Below are positions 1 to 10,363 of a stretch of DNA of 64,000 bases, piece after piece. The stretch is from Paralvinella palmiformis (lineage: Eukaryota; Annelida; Polychaeta; Terebellida; Alvinellidae), in contig JAODUP010000112.1 in assembly GCA_025642065.1 (NCBI GenBank), positions 62,001 through 126,000 of the forward strand, written 5' to 3'. Position numbers and translations under genes: made by a program. Under the pieces are notes generated by a model, which saw nothing but the letters and a program-made list of their open reading frames with translations, was not told the origin of the DNA and did not search any database. Within the stretch, counting starts at the first letter, position 1. Every line of letters begins with the position of its first letter.

Positions 1-3
1 TAC

Positions 4-101
4 CTCATCCTTTGTGACAAACAACAGGTATTTAAGAAGGTCGTGGAATGTCTTTTCGGTTTCATCCACTTTCGTCTGTTGGTCTTCCAACATGTGTTCG
101 G
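4..101 (-). CDS. fmn: Formin exon: FH2 C-terminal part, gene continues beyond window
   Basis: 98 bases; acceptor TTTACAG before 101, and the donor GTA reaches exactly base 1. It encodes residues 885-917. [19 protein letters not shown] fits the long coiled segment before the end of FH2. At least one more exon with the last FH2 helices and the tail must lie to the left of the window. Confidence 0.88.
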
Positions 102-3100
102 CTGTAAATAAAATCTTGGGCTTTATAAACTGATATTTTTTAAATAAATTTCCATCAGTCATCCCCAACAAATTAGTGATTGAAAATCATTCTGCTCATT
201 AAACACAAACAATGACGTGTAATTAAAAGCCAAGATTGTCGAGACATCGTAAATGATGATTTGTATCAAAGACTTACCAGAATCAAAGAAATCGTCCATT
301 TGTTCTTTGAATGGCTGCTGAATGCCATTTTCTGAATTCATATAAATTTCTTCAGCCTTAAAAGTGACGAGAAAGTTAAATAAAGAGTAAGTATTTTTAT
401 TCTAAGGAAGCATGTAACGTCTTAAGCAACATTTGTAATGGATGTATGTGTCGTGTGCATGTATGCATGTATATATGTATGTGTATATTAATGTGTGTGT
501 ATACAAATAGATAGAGAGCGTCAACTGATATGTATATTTGACCTTTTTACTATATTGGCTTAACTCCCGTTTCAGCTGACGAAGGTCATTTCCGAGCTCA
601 ACAAATGACGTAGCGGCGGCTGACGTCATTAGCGATTGATCCGGAAGCGGAAATTGCGCCGCCTTCCTTCCGACGTTTTCTTCGTTCTCCTTACAATGTT
701 GCCGCACAATAAAATGCAGTAACGTTGTGCTGTTGTCCTGTGATTTAAACAAGATACAGTATATACTTAACGAGATCTCTTATATTAATTTTTGGATTCA
801 CTCGTTTCTGTTGGCCCCTTATCAAGACGAGGATATCCAGAAAAGCCGCAATACTCAGTTACATCGATGTGTATAATACTCGCCCAAAACAACCCGTCCA
901 CTCCCATTATCGTCCTGGTCATTAACTGCCGTTATTTACACGGAGAGGGTCGCATACTAACCATAGCTTTAACATCCTTAAGTTTGACCAGAATGTTCAA
1001 GTCGAATCCGTCAGCTTGACCTCTCTGAGTGCCTCCGTTCATGTAGTTTCCAAAAGCTAATATCAATTCTAAAATCCTGCGAACTCCATCACTGTTAGGG
1101 GCGAAAACAATAACGACGTCACGTATCCGTTCAAAGTAACCAATTCAAGGTGACACAATGTTAAGAAGCGTCGTAGAATATAATACTGAACAATTTCCAT
1201 AAACAAATAGTGCCATTAAATATCTTTTTGTAATACCTTTTTGAGAGTTCGGCACAAGCGTTATCAACTGTACCAAGCTGTTGGTCTGTAAAAAAGAGAA
1301 TACATCAATTCAGAGCGATCAAATTATTTCCACGTTCTGGGTTTTCAGTGTAAATATATCGACGAAATATGGTGATATCAAACGTGTTTGTATTATAATT
1401 GGTCGGGGAGCTTACCGATGTTGAACAATGTTTCACTGAATCGTTTCTTCAGGGCAAAGCACTTGGCTCTTTCTGGGAAATACGATAGCTTCGAGAGTTC
1501 CCAGATAAATTCTTCCGGTTTATCCAAAGATACTGGAATAAGCGAGATAAAGAGCGCATTGAGTGAGATGAGTAATTTGAGGAAACACGAAGCTTCGTCA
1601 TCAACGTAATTCGCCCTACAAATATCGGACCAGTTCCACGTATAAGTACTGGATCATTTAGCCTATCATGTGTCCGGAAGTGGCTGCAAATCTGGAACAT
1701 TCTATATAGTTTCGTTTGTAACATGTACCCGTTTACTCGGCGGTTATACTGTTTCACTAAAACCTGGTAGATCCTCGGTTCGAATCCAGCAACTAACTAG
1801 GTAAAACCTTTGGGACTTACTACGATCATTAAATGAGTTTGTACACTTTCAAAAACCGCTTTGGCAAAAGCAAATACGAGTCATTGTTTTAGCTATAGAG
1901 GAAACGTTATGATCTAGTATGCATGACTGCATGAGAAAATGAATTAAGGAATGAATTACAAAGGAAAATGGCTTTCCTCAAAGCTTATTTTCCAGATTTT
2001 ACTACCTTTATTTGCATATATTACTTAAATATAGCAGCCTACAATTCAGCTGATCGATTGAATATTATGTGGACATCTAGCGGTAGCGTGCTGGACCACA
2101 GATTACTACCACCCGTGTTCGAATCCCGGCGTGGGCATATCTGAAGGTTGTTTCGTCTTTCACTTCGTCTCATTACCTTTGGAGGTCGCTCGGCCCATTT
2201 AGCCTACCTTGTGCACAAAAGTGGCCGTAAAACATCAATCATCATCATCATCATCGTCATCAGACCAACAGCTATAAGACAATACTAACAAACATCCTTA
2301 CCGCTCGGATGTTCCTTCAGATGTTGGCGTATCTTACTCAACTCGTCGTCGGTTCCTCTCATTTCGGCCAAACTCTGTAGACTGTCCACGTCCACTTTGC
2401 TGAAGTCTAAGCTATACACGGCGTGTTTGATATCGTCCAGCGTACAGTGAAGACTTCTCATCTTGATACCGACGGCCTTAGATCGCTTGTCGTCCAGTAT
2501 CTTGGCTGCCTGTAGCGGAACAGACACGATGACAGTTTGACTTACGTAAATGACCGAGGTGACCGATCGCGTTGGCGTTAGTGAGCGGCGACTTCAATGC
2601 CTACATTTAGACAGCCTACGAGCCATCCGAGTACAGTTTCTTACCAGAGCACAAATGATATAGTTACCTGAACTTTGACGGGACCTTTACTGGGAGTGAG
2701 ACTTTCGTGAAGTGATGCCTTCTCCTTTGTTCGGCTGTCAGACTTACGTCCAAATAATCTAGGACAAAAAACAACAACAAAAATAATATTTATGTGCCGT
2801 GGCTGTGCAGATAAATGTGCTAGACTAGTGTGTGTGTGGGGGGGGGGTTCACAGGTGCGTGTGAGTATATATATATATATGTGTGTGTGTGTGTGCGTGC
2901 GCGCGCGCATGTGTGTGTGTGTGTGTGTGGGGTTGTGCAAGCCTGTTTGTGTTGGGGAGGGGGGGGGTGTTTAGGTGGGTATTGGTGTGGATGGATTCAT
3001 CTACATAAATATACACCAGCGCACCCAGTATATTTTAACCCAAAGTGTAAACAACTAGGTGACAAACACCATAAAATAACTCACTTTTCAAACTCAGACA

Positions 3101-6100
3101 CGTCAAAGTTGGGTTCGGTGGCGTTGCGCCAGAAGTTTGGCTGATCTGCAAAACAGAATGAGAACCATCGCATGACTGACTAGCAGAACCTAGACACTTT
3201 ATCTGGACACTTTCTAGTAATACTCCGTTAAGATTTTTATTACTTCAGATCAAATGCTCATCTCATTAGTTATACATGATAAATGTAATATCACATTTCA
3301 ACGACACATATTCCATCGGCATTATGTGACAAAAGGTATAGGAAAGACGTTTTAGTTGAAAAATTAAACCAACGATTTTTTTCCGTTCTGAACTAGGTAT
3401 TTTAATCTTCTTATAGATATTATTTTATCATTTTATACACTCATCTTGACAGTGACTGATATTTCTGTTATGTGTATTTATTATATTCGGCGTTTTATTA
3501 TGTTCCGTGGGTAATCTTCTTGGGGGAGAACAATTTTTAATTATGACAAGAAAAGGGATGATATTTAAGCTTCAAATATTAACGCCTATAGATATGTGAA
3601 ATATTGCAGCATCCCTATTTTAAGAGTACTAGTTTTAGCATAATTTCATCCAAAGTTTACGTAAACTGAATGTGGAGGGAATATCGTATATTAATATGCC
3701 ATTTGTATATATTTTCACCTGCTAATTGTTATGTTCATCGCACATATTTATGTCGACTGAGTAGTGTTTGTCATTAGTGTTACCTGTTTACCATTAGTGT
3801 TACATTTTTTTATCAGCTATAAATACACATTTCTTACTCTTACTCTCACGCCAAATAGTTGTTTTCTGTAAATGTGTACGATTTTACGTTTCCGCTGGAT
3901 GGCGACAAGATAATTGTGATGTTATTCTAAGTGAATGTATAAAACCGCAATAACTTGTACTTATCAGTCTGTACTTATTTTTCCATATTCATGACGGGTC
4001 AGCAAAAAGACCGACGTTTGACGACCAGACGCTCCATCGATCAAACAAGATGTTCACTGTGCATACGGTGTAATATATTTAATCATTTGAGAGTAAATTT
4101 TACCTGAGAACTGCATCCCCATTAGGACGTGACAAACACTGTCTACAATGGGTCGGTAGGGGGCATGGGACTCCGTGGTTGCGATCATAGTTTCCGGGAC
4201 AGTAGCTATATAATGGGAAGAGTATCGCATCCATTCCAGAAACTGACAAGATTTCCTCACTGAATATATCATCTAATCAAATTTCTAAATTTATTTGTAA
4301 TTAGTTCGGTAGGGAAGAATTAAATTACAGACCATGCAGTCATTTGAAGTATTTAGCCAGGATCGACCTTAGGCCCATTAAGGAACATTCTCCCTGGGCC
4401 TTCCGGTTCACAGCCAAGGGCTGCTTAAAAAAAGTTATTCATAAAAAATCAAAATGTAGGCGAATAGAATTGGTGGAAACGAATTATCTTTTTTGAATAT
4501 CTAAATATTGCTTTTTATTATTTAAAAAAGTAAGTTTTCTTGGAAAAAAATGAATTCAATTCAATCCAAGCTCTTAGGATAAAATATGCATTTGATTTGA
4601 CTCTGTTAAAAGGCAGATTTCAATGATAAAATTAAAAGGAAGTTTTACTTGATAAGACTAGAGTAGATTACCCTAGTGCAGGTTCCCCTTGGCCACGGCG
4701 GGAAATTGGCAGTAATTGGTCCAAATGGCTTAAAGCCGGCTAGGTATCTATCCACGTAAAGAATCTCATTTCGACTATTATTATTATTAGCAGTAGAAGT
4801 AGTAGTAGTAGCATTAAAAACAGCTTACCACTGAGCCGAGTTTCCCACTTCCACCATGTTATATTATAACGTTATGATTAATGGCTGGTTGTCGCCCGTT
4901 TTCTTGCTACTGGTGGTATGGCCGGATGTTGTCAAAGGCTTACTTGGTATCAACCAAAATAACAAACCTGCCTTAACCGCGTTAAATAAATCACACGGCT
5001 GGTATACATAGATCACGTATCGTGCACATTAGCGATAATGCTTGATCTGTACTTCACGCAATAGACCTGTATTCTCAAAACCCGCTATTGTATCACCTAC
5101 CCCTCAATTCGATGTGGCGAGACAACTCGGACTATATCGCTGTCTCACATTACCACGTGTCTATTAATTACATCCGATATTGTAAAGGCTTCCAAGGCCT
5201 TCTCAATAACATAACTGGTAGCACCGTTGGCTGCAGACCTATAGCACCGGATTCAAATCCGGATTTGGCTACGCCTGATGGGTGTTTCACTTTTCACTTC
5301 AGCTCATTAATTTCCGACGTCGCCTGGCCCTTGACAAAAGTGACCGTATGGCATAAAGATTTACATTTAATAAAAGGATTACTACTCCCAGGGAAGCTGC
5401 TTGTGTTTTTTGTTGTTGATCTATTTTCAAACAAATTACAATCAGTAAGTACCTAAAATTATCTATCCCCCTCCTCAAATAACTCACTTTGTCCCGTCAT
5501 CATATAGAGTAAGGTAAATAAGTAAACAGAATATAAAGGGAGCCAGCCAGCCAGCCAGCCAGCGACCGAGCGAGTTAGTCTTTTGTCTATTCCTAGTCAC
5601 ACCAGAGACATATGGCTGAGGGGCGTCTCTCTACAGAAACATCCCACAAATACAGCCATCACTGGGATTCGAAACGTGGCCTGAATGTTTGCAACTACTC
5701 AGTGAGCCGTCAGAGCCTCATAAATAGAACGCAAAGAATAAAAAAAGGTTATGGACTGTTTAGCTTACCTTGGCGTTTGTTATCCAGAATAATTCGGTTC
5801 CAGAACAATGGTCTCATCTTGACTCGGGGTTTTATGGATGGCTTGGTGGGTCTTAACACTTTGCTAATCTGGGATGGTAGAAGTGGTGGCGGAGGGGGTG
5901 GTACCGGTGGTGGAGCCGGCGAAGTCGTGACTGGCGTTAACGCTCTATTTGATGGACTGTGTGGAGCCGTAGATAGCGGAGTCAGCTTGGTGGAGGCCTG
6001 AAGATCGGCGTCGTCAGCTTCGTGCTCGCTGCTTCCTGAAATTGTATAAATATTAATGACTTTCTGTCATGCGTCATTTTCATCCGTTTCGAACTTAATG

Positions 6101-7646
6101 TGTTCACGCATGAAAGCACACACACACACACATACACACGCACACACACACACACGTTTACACACACAGCGACAACTTATCGCCCCTTACTTTGATTCTG
6201 GTCCGCGGTCTTCTCGGCGTCCGTTTTGCCACCAGGTGGCGCCACAGACCGGCCTTTACCCGGTGTCGGAGACTTCACCGCGTCCTTGATGTAGTTGATG
6301 CTGTTCATCAACGAGTCGATTTTCTTCTCGTAGAAGTCGATCAGCTTCTGGTGTTCGGTTTGCATCGCCTTCATCTCTTCGAGGAGCACCTTCTCGTTGT
6401 CCGAATAGCCGTGACTTTGTTCAGTCAGTGTGTCCACTGAACGCTGCATAACAGCCAGCGAGTCCTTGGCCATCTTCTCGGTCGTGGGACGCATCGAATC
6501 GAAATCGAGATTGTCCAGATCCAGGGCCGGCATCTCCACGCCGTCGTAGCGACACGTGGAGATGACGTCATGATCGACTGGCGATCTGGATTCGCGCGCA
6601 TTTCCGTCGTCGTTCGATTGGTTGGCCGGCGATTCGTCGGTCGACGTCACGTCGTTTGACGTCGCGTTACAATGTAATTCCTTACCCTGTTCGGGATTGA
6701 CCGGGGGAGTCATCTGGAAGTCGACGAAGGATACGAAGTCGATACTTGTATGCTGAGGATTACGAACCGACTTCGCGCTTGTGGTTGACTTCAGTTCTAT
6801 TTTTACATGCTGGGGACTCCTATGAAACGTAAAATCGTTTATAACTTGCTGATTAGGGGCTGATGGTGGTTTTTCGTCTGTTTTTTCCAATATCTTCTTC
6901 TCCTGAGCTGGCTTACTCGGCTTATTTCGACTTAGTTCTATCTTGAACGTCTGGGGACTTCGTTGCACCGGAGTCGAAGGCTCTTTTCTTAGAGACTTTT
7001 TCTCACCACTGTTAGCATTAGGCACACTCGATGACCTTCGTCCTGCGTTGTTACTGTTGTTGTTATCTTTAACACTACCAGAAGTGGAATCGAAAGATCT
7101 GCATCTTTTCGCCGTGCCACGATCTTTGCTGGTACACTTATTCCTCTCTTGGCACGACGTCACCGGTTTCGATGCGCGAGTCGAGCGTATCCGATTCTGA
7201 CTGCGAGTACGCGATTCATTAAAAGAAGTCGTCTGACTAGGCGACGTGGATCTGGCACGTGACAGTACCGGTTGTTCGGCGCGGTTCCGTTTGTTCTGCT
7301 TGGAGACCAATGTCTCGCCGCCGTCGTTGGCTTCCTTCTGGAAGTTGATCAGTTCGGTGAGCCGCTTCTTTGGGATGTGATTAGAGGAGGTGGACGACAC
7401 CAGCTTCTTGGCCTCCTCGACGATGCTGTCGTCGGTCCAGCGGTACAGCTGCACCGAGTCGTCGAACACCTTAGAGCCGACGATGCTCTGGACGTGGCCG
7501 CCGTCCAGAAGGCGCTGTCCGAAGCGTACGGCCTCCTCTCGGCTGTCGAACCGCTCTTTGTCCTGTTCCAGCAACGTCGACACCAGCACCGAACCCTTGA
7601 ACAAATGACGATAGGCTTTGTCACGCTGTCGTCGAGCCGATTCCAT
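4..7646 (-). CDS. fmn: FMN-class formin: DEP-like domain, coiled coil, short FH1, FH2 (11 exons, 3' end outside window)
   Basis: Formins nucleate and elongate unbranched actin filaments; FMN/Cappuccino members act with Spire in oocyte, vesicle and neuronal actin networks (family knowledge). Seen here: exons 7646-6191, 6035-5769, 3145-3085, 2758-2668, 2509-2302, 1532-1416, 1285-1237, 1091-962, 737-543, 356-278 and 101-4, all GT-AG with matching phases, give 917 open codons. Counting from the ATG at 7646: DEP-like domain about 5-72, basic serine-rich linker about 85-370, predicted helix/coiled coil about 386-458, single polyproline tract 525-539, FH2 from about 550 onward. FH2 hallmarks include KMRPLFW (558-564) and [10 protein letters not shown] (761-770) followed by RGQADGF. 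The [10 protein letters not shown] and KLKDVK wording is closest to FMN1/FMN2/Cappuccino rather than diaphanous or FHOD. The FH2 end, the C-terminal Spire-binding tail and the stop lie left of base 1. The 5' end is uncertain. Confidence 0.92.
278..356 (-). CDS. fmn: Formin exon: FH2 post helix
   Basis: 79 bases, acceptor TTTTAAG just before 356, donor GTAAGT at 277-272. It encodes residues 859-884 plus one base. [10 protein letters not shown] matches the 'PF...M..F+' segment near the end of FH2. The open frame continuing past the donor to 159 is intron. Confidence 0.92.
543..737 (-). CDS. fmn: Formin exon: FH2 post region
   Basis: 195 bases, 65 codons, phase 0 at both ends; acceptor ATCACAG, donor GTCAAA (542-537). 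It encodes residues 794-858. [15 protein letters not shown] matches the FH2 'D...TLL.Y+V' helix, and the C-terminal third ([14 protein letters not shown]) is the helical post segment. Confidence 0.95.
962..1091 (-). CDS. fmn: Formin exon: FH2 GNYMN signature
   Basis: 130 bases, acceptor AACAG, donor GTTAGT at 961-956. It encodes residues 750-793. It contains the FH2 signature [12 protein letters not shown], then RGQADGF and [10 protein letters not shown]. This is the most diagnostic FH2 block and its wording is FMN/Cappuccino-like. Confidence 0.97.
1237..1285 (-). CDS. fmn: Formin exon: FH2 micro-exon
   Basis: A 49-base micro-exon with acceptor TTTACAG and donor GTATTA (1236-1231). It encodes residues 734-749 plus two bases of Ser750. 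[16 protein letters not shown] occupies the FH2 'L..L..AC..L..S' helix. Phases agree on both sides (G|AC in, AG|T out). Confidence 0.9.
1416..1532 (-). CDS. fmn: Formin exon: FH2 core
   Basis: 117 bases, acceptor TTCCAG before 1532, donor GTAAGC at 1415-1410. It completes Val695 and covers residues 696-733. [14 protein letters not shown] matches the conserved FH2 'LDKPEQFLYELSKIP' segment and is followed by [16 protein letters not shown]. The longer overlapping open frame at 1449-1757 is in a different reading frame and is not coding. Confidence 0.95.
2075..2264 (+). mobile_element. SINE family A, 5'-damaged copy in formin intron
   Basis: tRNA-like B box (GTTCGAATCCCGGC near 2118) followed by the family body (TGAAGGTTGTTTCGTC, then GCTCGGCCCATTTAGCC, GTGCACAAAAGTGGCCG) and an (ATC)n tail. 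The first 10-15 bases of the head are missing or altered. I saw no target-site duplication. It lies in the intron between exons 2302-2509 and 1416-1532. Confidence 0.85.
2302..2509 (-). CDS. fmn: Formin exon: FH2 knob helices
   Basis: 208 bases; acceptor ACAG at 2513-2510, donor GTAAGG at 2301-2296. It encodes residues 626-694 and one base of the next codon. [20 protein letters not shown] matches the canonical FH2 'L..KRSQAVGI...SLH' block, and DELSKIRQH matches the 'DEL.KI..' helix. A frame read through the donor would end soon after in KDVC, which is intron. Confidence 0.96.
2668..2758 (-). CDS. fmn: Formin exon: FH2 linker region
   Basis: 91 bases with acceptor CCTAG and donor GTAACT (2667-2662). 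It completes Lys595 and ends in phase 0 at Gln625. It starts with LFGRK, matching the ELFSK-type position of other formins, and then has a lysine/serine-rich linker expected between the FH2 lasso and knob. Confidence 0.93.
2826..2974. repeat. GT-rich microsatellite with G runs
   Basis: (GT)n, (TA)n and (GC)n blocks with two G runs. It sits in a formin intron and creates spurious open frames on both strands. Confidence 0.95.
3085..3145 (-). CDS. fmn: Formin exon: FH2 linker region
   Basis: A 61-base micro-exon, too short to stand out as an open frame. Acceptor GCAG precedes 3145 and donor GTGAGT occupies 3084-3079. The frame joins the exon at 5769 with the codon G|AT and leaves with AA|A. It encodes residues 575-594, including FWRN and [10 protein letters not shown], the usual FH2 'W...EP..D..EFE' segment. 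Confidence 0.93.
3146..5768 (-). other. Large formin intron (2.6 kb)
   Basis: The intron separates the first FH2 exon from the 61-base exon. It is mostly AT-rich sequence without recognisable coding content. It holds a short trinucleotide run (about 4774-4815), a (CAGC)n run (about 5541-5565) and a diverged SINE-A copy (5222-5365). A stretch near 4280-4360 weakly resembles the SINE-C body. Confidence 0.85.
5222..5365 (+). mobile_element. Diverged SINE-A-like copy
   Basis: A tRNA-like B box (ATTCAAATCCGGATT) is followed by GGGTGTTTCACTTTTCACTTC, CTCATTA, a GGCCC block and ACAAAAGTGACCGTA, in the same order as SINE A but with many substitutions. There is no (ATC)n tail. It is an older copy or a sister subfamily. 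Confidence 0.6.
5769..6035 (-). CDS. fmn: Formin exon: FH1 proline tract and start of FH2
   Basis: 267 bases, acceptor TTTCAG at 6036-6041, donor GTAAGC at 5768-5763. It completes Arg486 and runs to Gln574. An acidic stretch (residues 489-497) is followed by one proline tract at 525-539 containing a run of six prolines, the presumed profilin-binding FH1. FH2 begins at about 550 with [10 protein letters not shown] (558-567). The aromatic-x-x-Ile of this lasso/knob start is the site of the isoleucine essential for actin contact in formins (family knowledge). FH1 is unusually short for an FMN formin. Confidence 0.95.
6036..6190 (-). other. Short formin intron with CA microsatellite
   Basis: A 155-base GT-AG intron between the DEP/linker exon and the FH1 exon. 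About 6118-6170 is a (CA)n tract. Confidence 0.9.
6191..7646 (-). CDS. fmn: Formin exon: DEP-like domain, serine-rich linker, coiled coil
   Basis: This exon has 1456 bases, 485 codons plus one base; the donor at 6190-6185 reads GTAAGG. Residues 5-72 look like a DEP domain: [28 protein letters not shown] and [10 protein letters not shown] match the usual pattern of an L-V-x-x-L helix, an EA-x-x-x-G-x-x-L-L helix and a final F-x-D-x-x-x-L-Y-x-F/W strand. DEP domains bind membranes or receptors (family knowledge). Residues 85-370 are basic, Ser/Thr-rich and probably disordered; 386-458 is helical with heptad-like spacing. The ATG at 7646 follows a splice acceptor directly (a pyrimidine-rich stretch then CCAG), so an upstream exon exists. 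That exon is either 5' UTR or encodes the missing first DEP helix. Confidence 0.9.
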
Positions 7647-10311
7647 CTGGAATTAGAGAGGGGAACTAATCAACATCGTCGCCGGTTTTATCCGACAGTT
7701 GCTCCGGAAGGCCGGACTAGGGTTAATTGACTTGGCGACCCACCAACGTTGAAATTCCGGATAACGCAACGCCGTCAAGTGGCGTAATATTTGGCGATGG
7801 TTTGTACGAGTGCATTTTGTAAACGAGCGCTATCGTGCTTCGATTTGTCGTCGGATATCGATGATAGGAGCTGACCCGCCGCAGCCAGACGTGTCACGCT
7901 CGTTCAACGAATTCGGTGTCAAGTGACAAGTCGGCTGTGATTACGTTGCCGACAAACACACACGAAACAAACCTCGCCTTTCGTGCGTTTCTTTTTCGGC
8001 GGTTAGCGTGAAAATTTTTACGAGATAGGGGAGGACACGATGTAATATGTTGACAGGCAACCAAAACCTCGATAGAAAACTATAACGAAATAGCAGCAGT
8101 TCGTTGTTATCAGGGCGTTGCATCCGACGTAAAACATTTACAAGCTGACCACATTGTGTACGATGCGTAATAATGCTTACTTTGCCATTTTAGAGCCAAT
8201 ACGATATGGAATCACTGCTGCTTTAACTTCTCCGTGTTTTCTAACTAGATACTACGTGCGACTCTACAAATCTGACTTGTAAAAATGTCGAGGCCGACCG
8301 CCGAACAGTAAACGTCCACACGCATTATTCTCTACCTTTGTTAAAGATTCAGCCGCCCCGAAAGGTCTAGGCGCTAATTGTTAGCGCCGATATTAACAGT
8401 GCCCTGGGGACTTCAACGTACAGAAGAAATTGGCGTATTTATCTGGGAAATTTCAACCTTTCTCAACGCCGCGCGCATTTCAATTCATCAATCAGGCGCC
8501 GGACAGGGCAGCTTTTATTTGCAGTCTGACCAATTACAGTTTTAGGGTCGCGACAATTAGCATTCCTGTATTGATTTACGTATCTTATTATTGTCCGGCG
8601 CCGAACTGGCATCGCTTGTAATGGCCAGCAAATAATCGGTGTTCGCTTGTAATGGCGTGACGCTATTATTAGCCTTTGGGTGCTCGACTCGTCAATATTT
8701 ACGCAGAAGGTGTCGTAGTGTTTTCGAGCAGCCGGCTCGCTATTGTGAAGGCGAGTCTCGCGTTAAAGTCGCCCACAATGCAAGCCTTTGACCGAGTTTA
8801 ACCAGTCGGAGGCATTCGGTGGGGCTGTTGACAAGTGTCTCGGACGACGTCTTCTCGGGTCACCCACCAAGAGAGCCAGATACATAGCGCCGAAACGGAA
8901 ATATATCAATAAATCTGTGATTGCTACCCACACCCCCACCGAGATGTATTGTTGGGATACACGTGCTCATCGCACCACGATGAAGTGTGCGATGGGCGTC
9001 TTCGGCATCTCAAGCGAGCCACCTGCCCTTGAACGGTTCCTCGCCTGCTGTGATGGTGCAGAGCCATTGTAATGTTGTTATTTCCCTTGTCAGAGCTGTT
9101 CAGTTTAACTTTTTGAACACCTTCAGTAGTTAATTCGGTGTCTGAACTGCGGCCGTGACGACCAATGTTTAGCAGACATCATACCGGACGGCCTACAAAA
9201 ACGTGTAGCGATAGAAGAAACGCAAACCTTTCGAAATACACGGGCCGAGACTGCTGCGAGCCATTCTGTTCCGTTCTCGGGCGGCTGAAGTTGAAAACAT
9301 CTCGCAGTTTTTATCCCCAGTAATATTCTCTGACCGGCGATTCGCGTTATGCGAGCGGCGCGCGTTGGGCGAAATTTTAAAACTGCGCTTGGATCGTGGG
9401 TTCGCGGCAAAACCCGGACATGACTCAGAACGACGAGATGTTTTGCGGCTAGGTTTTTCTCGCCCAAATGCCTGGAATTTCTCGGTTTTTTCATCGTGAT
9501 TGCGCATGCATAGCGACCGATTTCGACGATAATTACCGAGCCGATACGAAGCGCCGGCGCTTGATAGAAATTCGGCGGCGATTTCAATGCGACAAAACGC
9601 AGTTTGATAACTAATTTGATCTTCGCGGGGTTAAGCAGTCTGCATCTCTTATCAGCGGTCGGCCTGGGTGTGATTCGATGCTAAACGAGGCAAAAAATAT
9701 GTGCTGTGAGAGCGGCTCAGCGGCTTCGCCCTGCGGTAAGGTCGATGTTGGCCCTGGAACATACGTCATATGCACACATTCCTGTCGCATAGTTTTCGCG
9801 CTAATGTTTACCGAGCTCTCTCGACGGAGGTCCAATTCTGAACAAATCTGCGCTCGCTTTGACTTTGGGAGCGGCTAGGGGTGTTGAGACATCGACTCGG
9901 GATCAAAGCCATTTTCTGATTTTATTTTTATTTCGCTTTTCCGCTGTTCAATTATAAATAGAGCTTACGATTTATGGTTGTAACCCAATATTCTCATAGG
10001 AATAAGCAGGCTACTGTGCAGTTCTAGAGATTCTTATCCTTCTCACCCAATCAGATATACAGATCAGCATAATTATAACCCCCCCCACAGGGAGTATACT
10101 GGGGTTTTTTTCGATTCCATATTTTTAGACATCAAATCTTAACGACGACTCTATGTGTATGAAACAGAGGACGCTCTAGCCACTTAGTTGGTGTAGAATA
10201 AATTGATGCATTGTTATATTGCATTTATGGAACGGTAGTGCGGTCGGCCACAGTTTATTAGCACTCGGCTTCGTATCTAGCCAGTGCCGTCAGAAACCGC
10301 TGCGTTGAAAC
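7647..10311. other. Unique, CpG-rich DNA upstream of the first visible formin exon
   Basis: I see no SINE, LINE or long microsatellite here, in contrast to the rest of the window, and CpG dinucleotides are frequent from about 8200 to 9900. Open frames (for example 9123-9587 minus) have no recognisable domain. Likely contents are intron or upstream exon and regulatory DNA of the formin. A perfect 8-bp-arm palindrome is at 8370-8388 and an 11-bp inverted repeat at 8495-8505/8592-8602. The end of the region near 10000-10300 is ordinary AT-rich DNA. Confidence 0.5.
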
Positions 10312-10363
10312 GCACGCACACACACACACACACACACAATATATATATATATATATATATATA
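10312..10363. repeat. (CA)n(TA)n microsatellite
   Basis: About 25 bases of CA repeat followed by about 25 bases of TA repeat. Confidence 0.95.

Noticed and set aside
1449..1757. 102-codon minus-strand open frame
   Set aside because: It overlaps formin exon 1416-1532 in a different frame; the FH2 frame is the one with family motifs and matching splice phases.
7272..7730. 152-codon open frame on the plus strand over the formin DEP exon
   Set aside because: It is the complement of strongly supported coding sequence; GC-rich third positions keep the opposite strand open.
9123..9587. 154-codon minus-strand open frame
   Set aside because: No domain, no splice continuity and a composition expected of CpG-rich non-coding DNA; I could not join it to the formin as a missing DEP exon.
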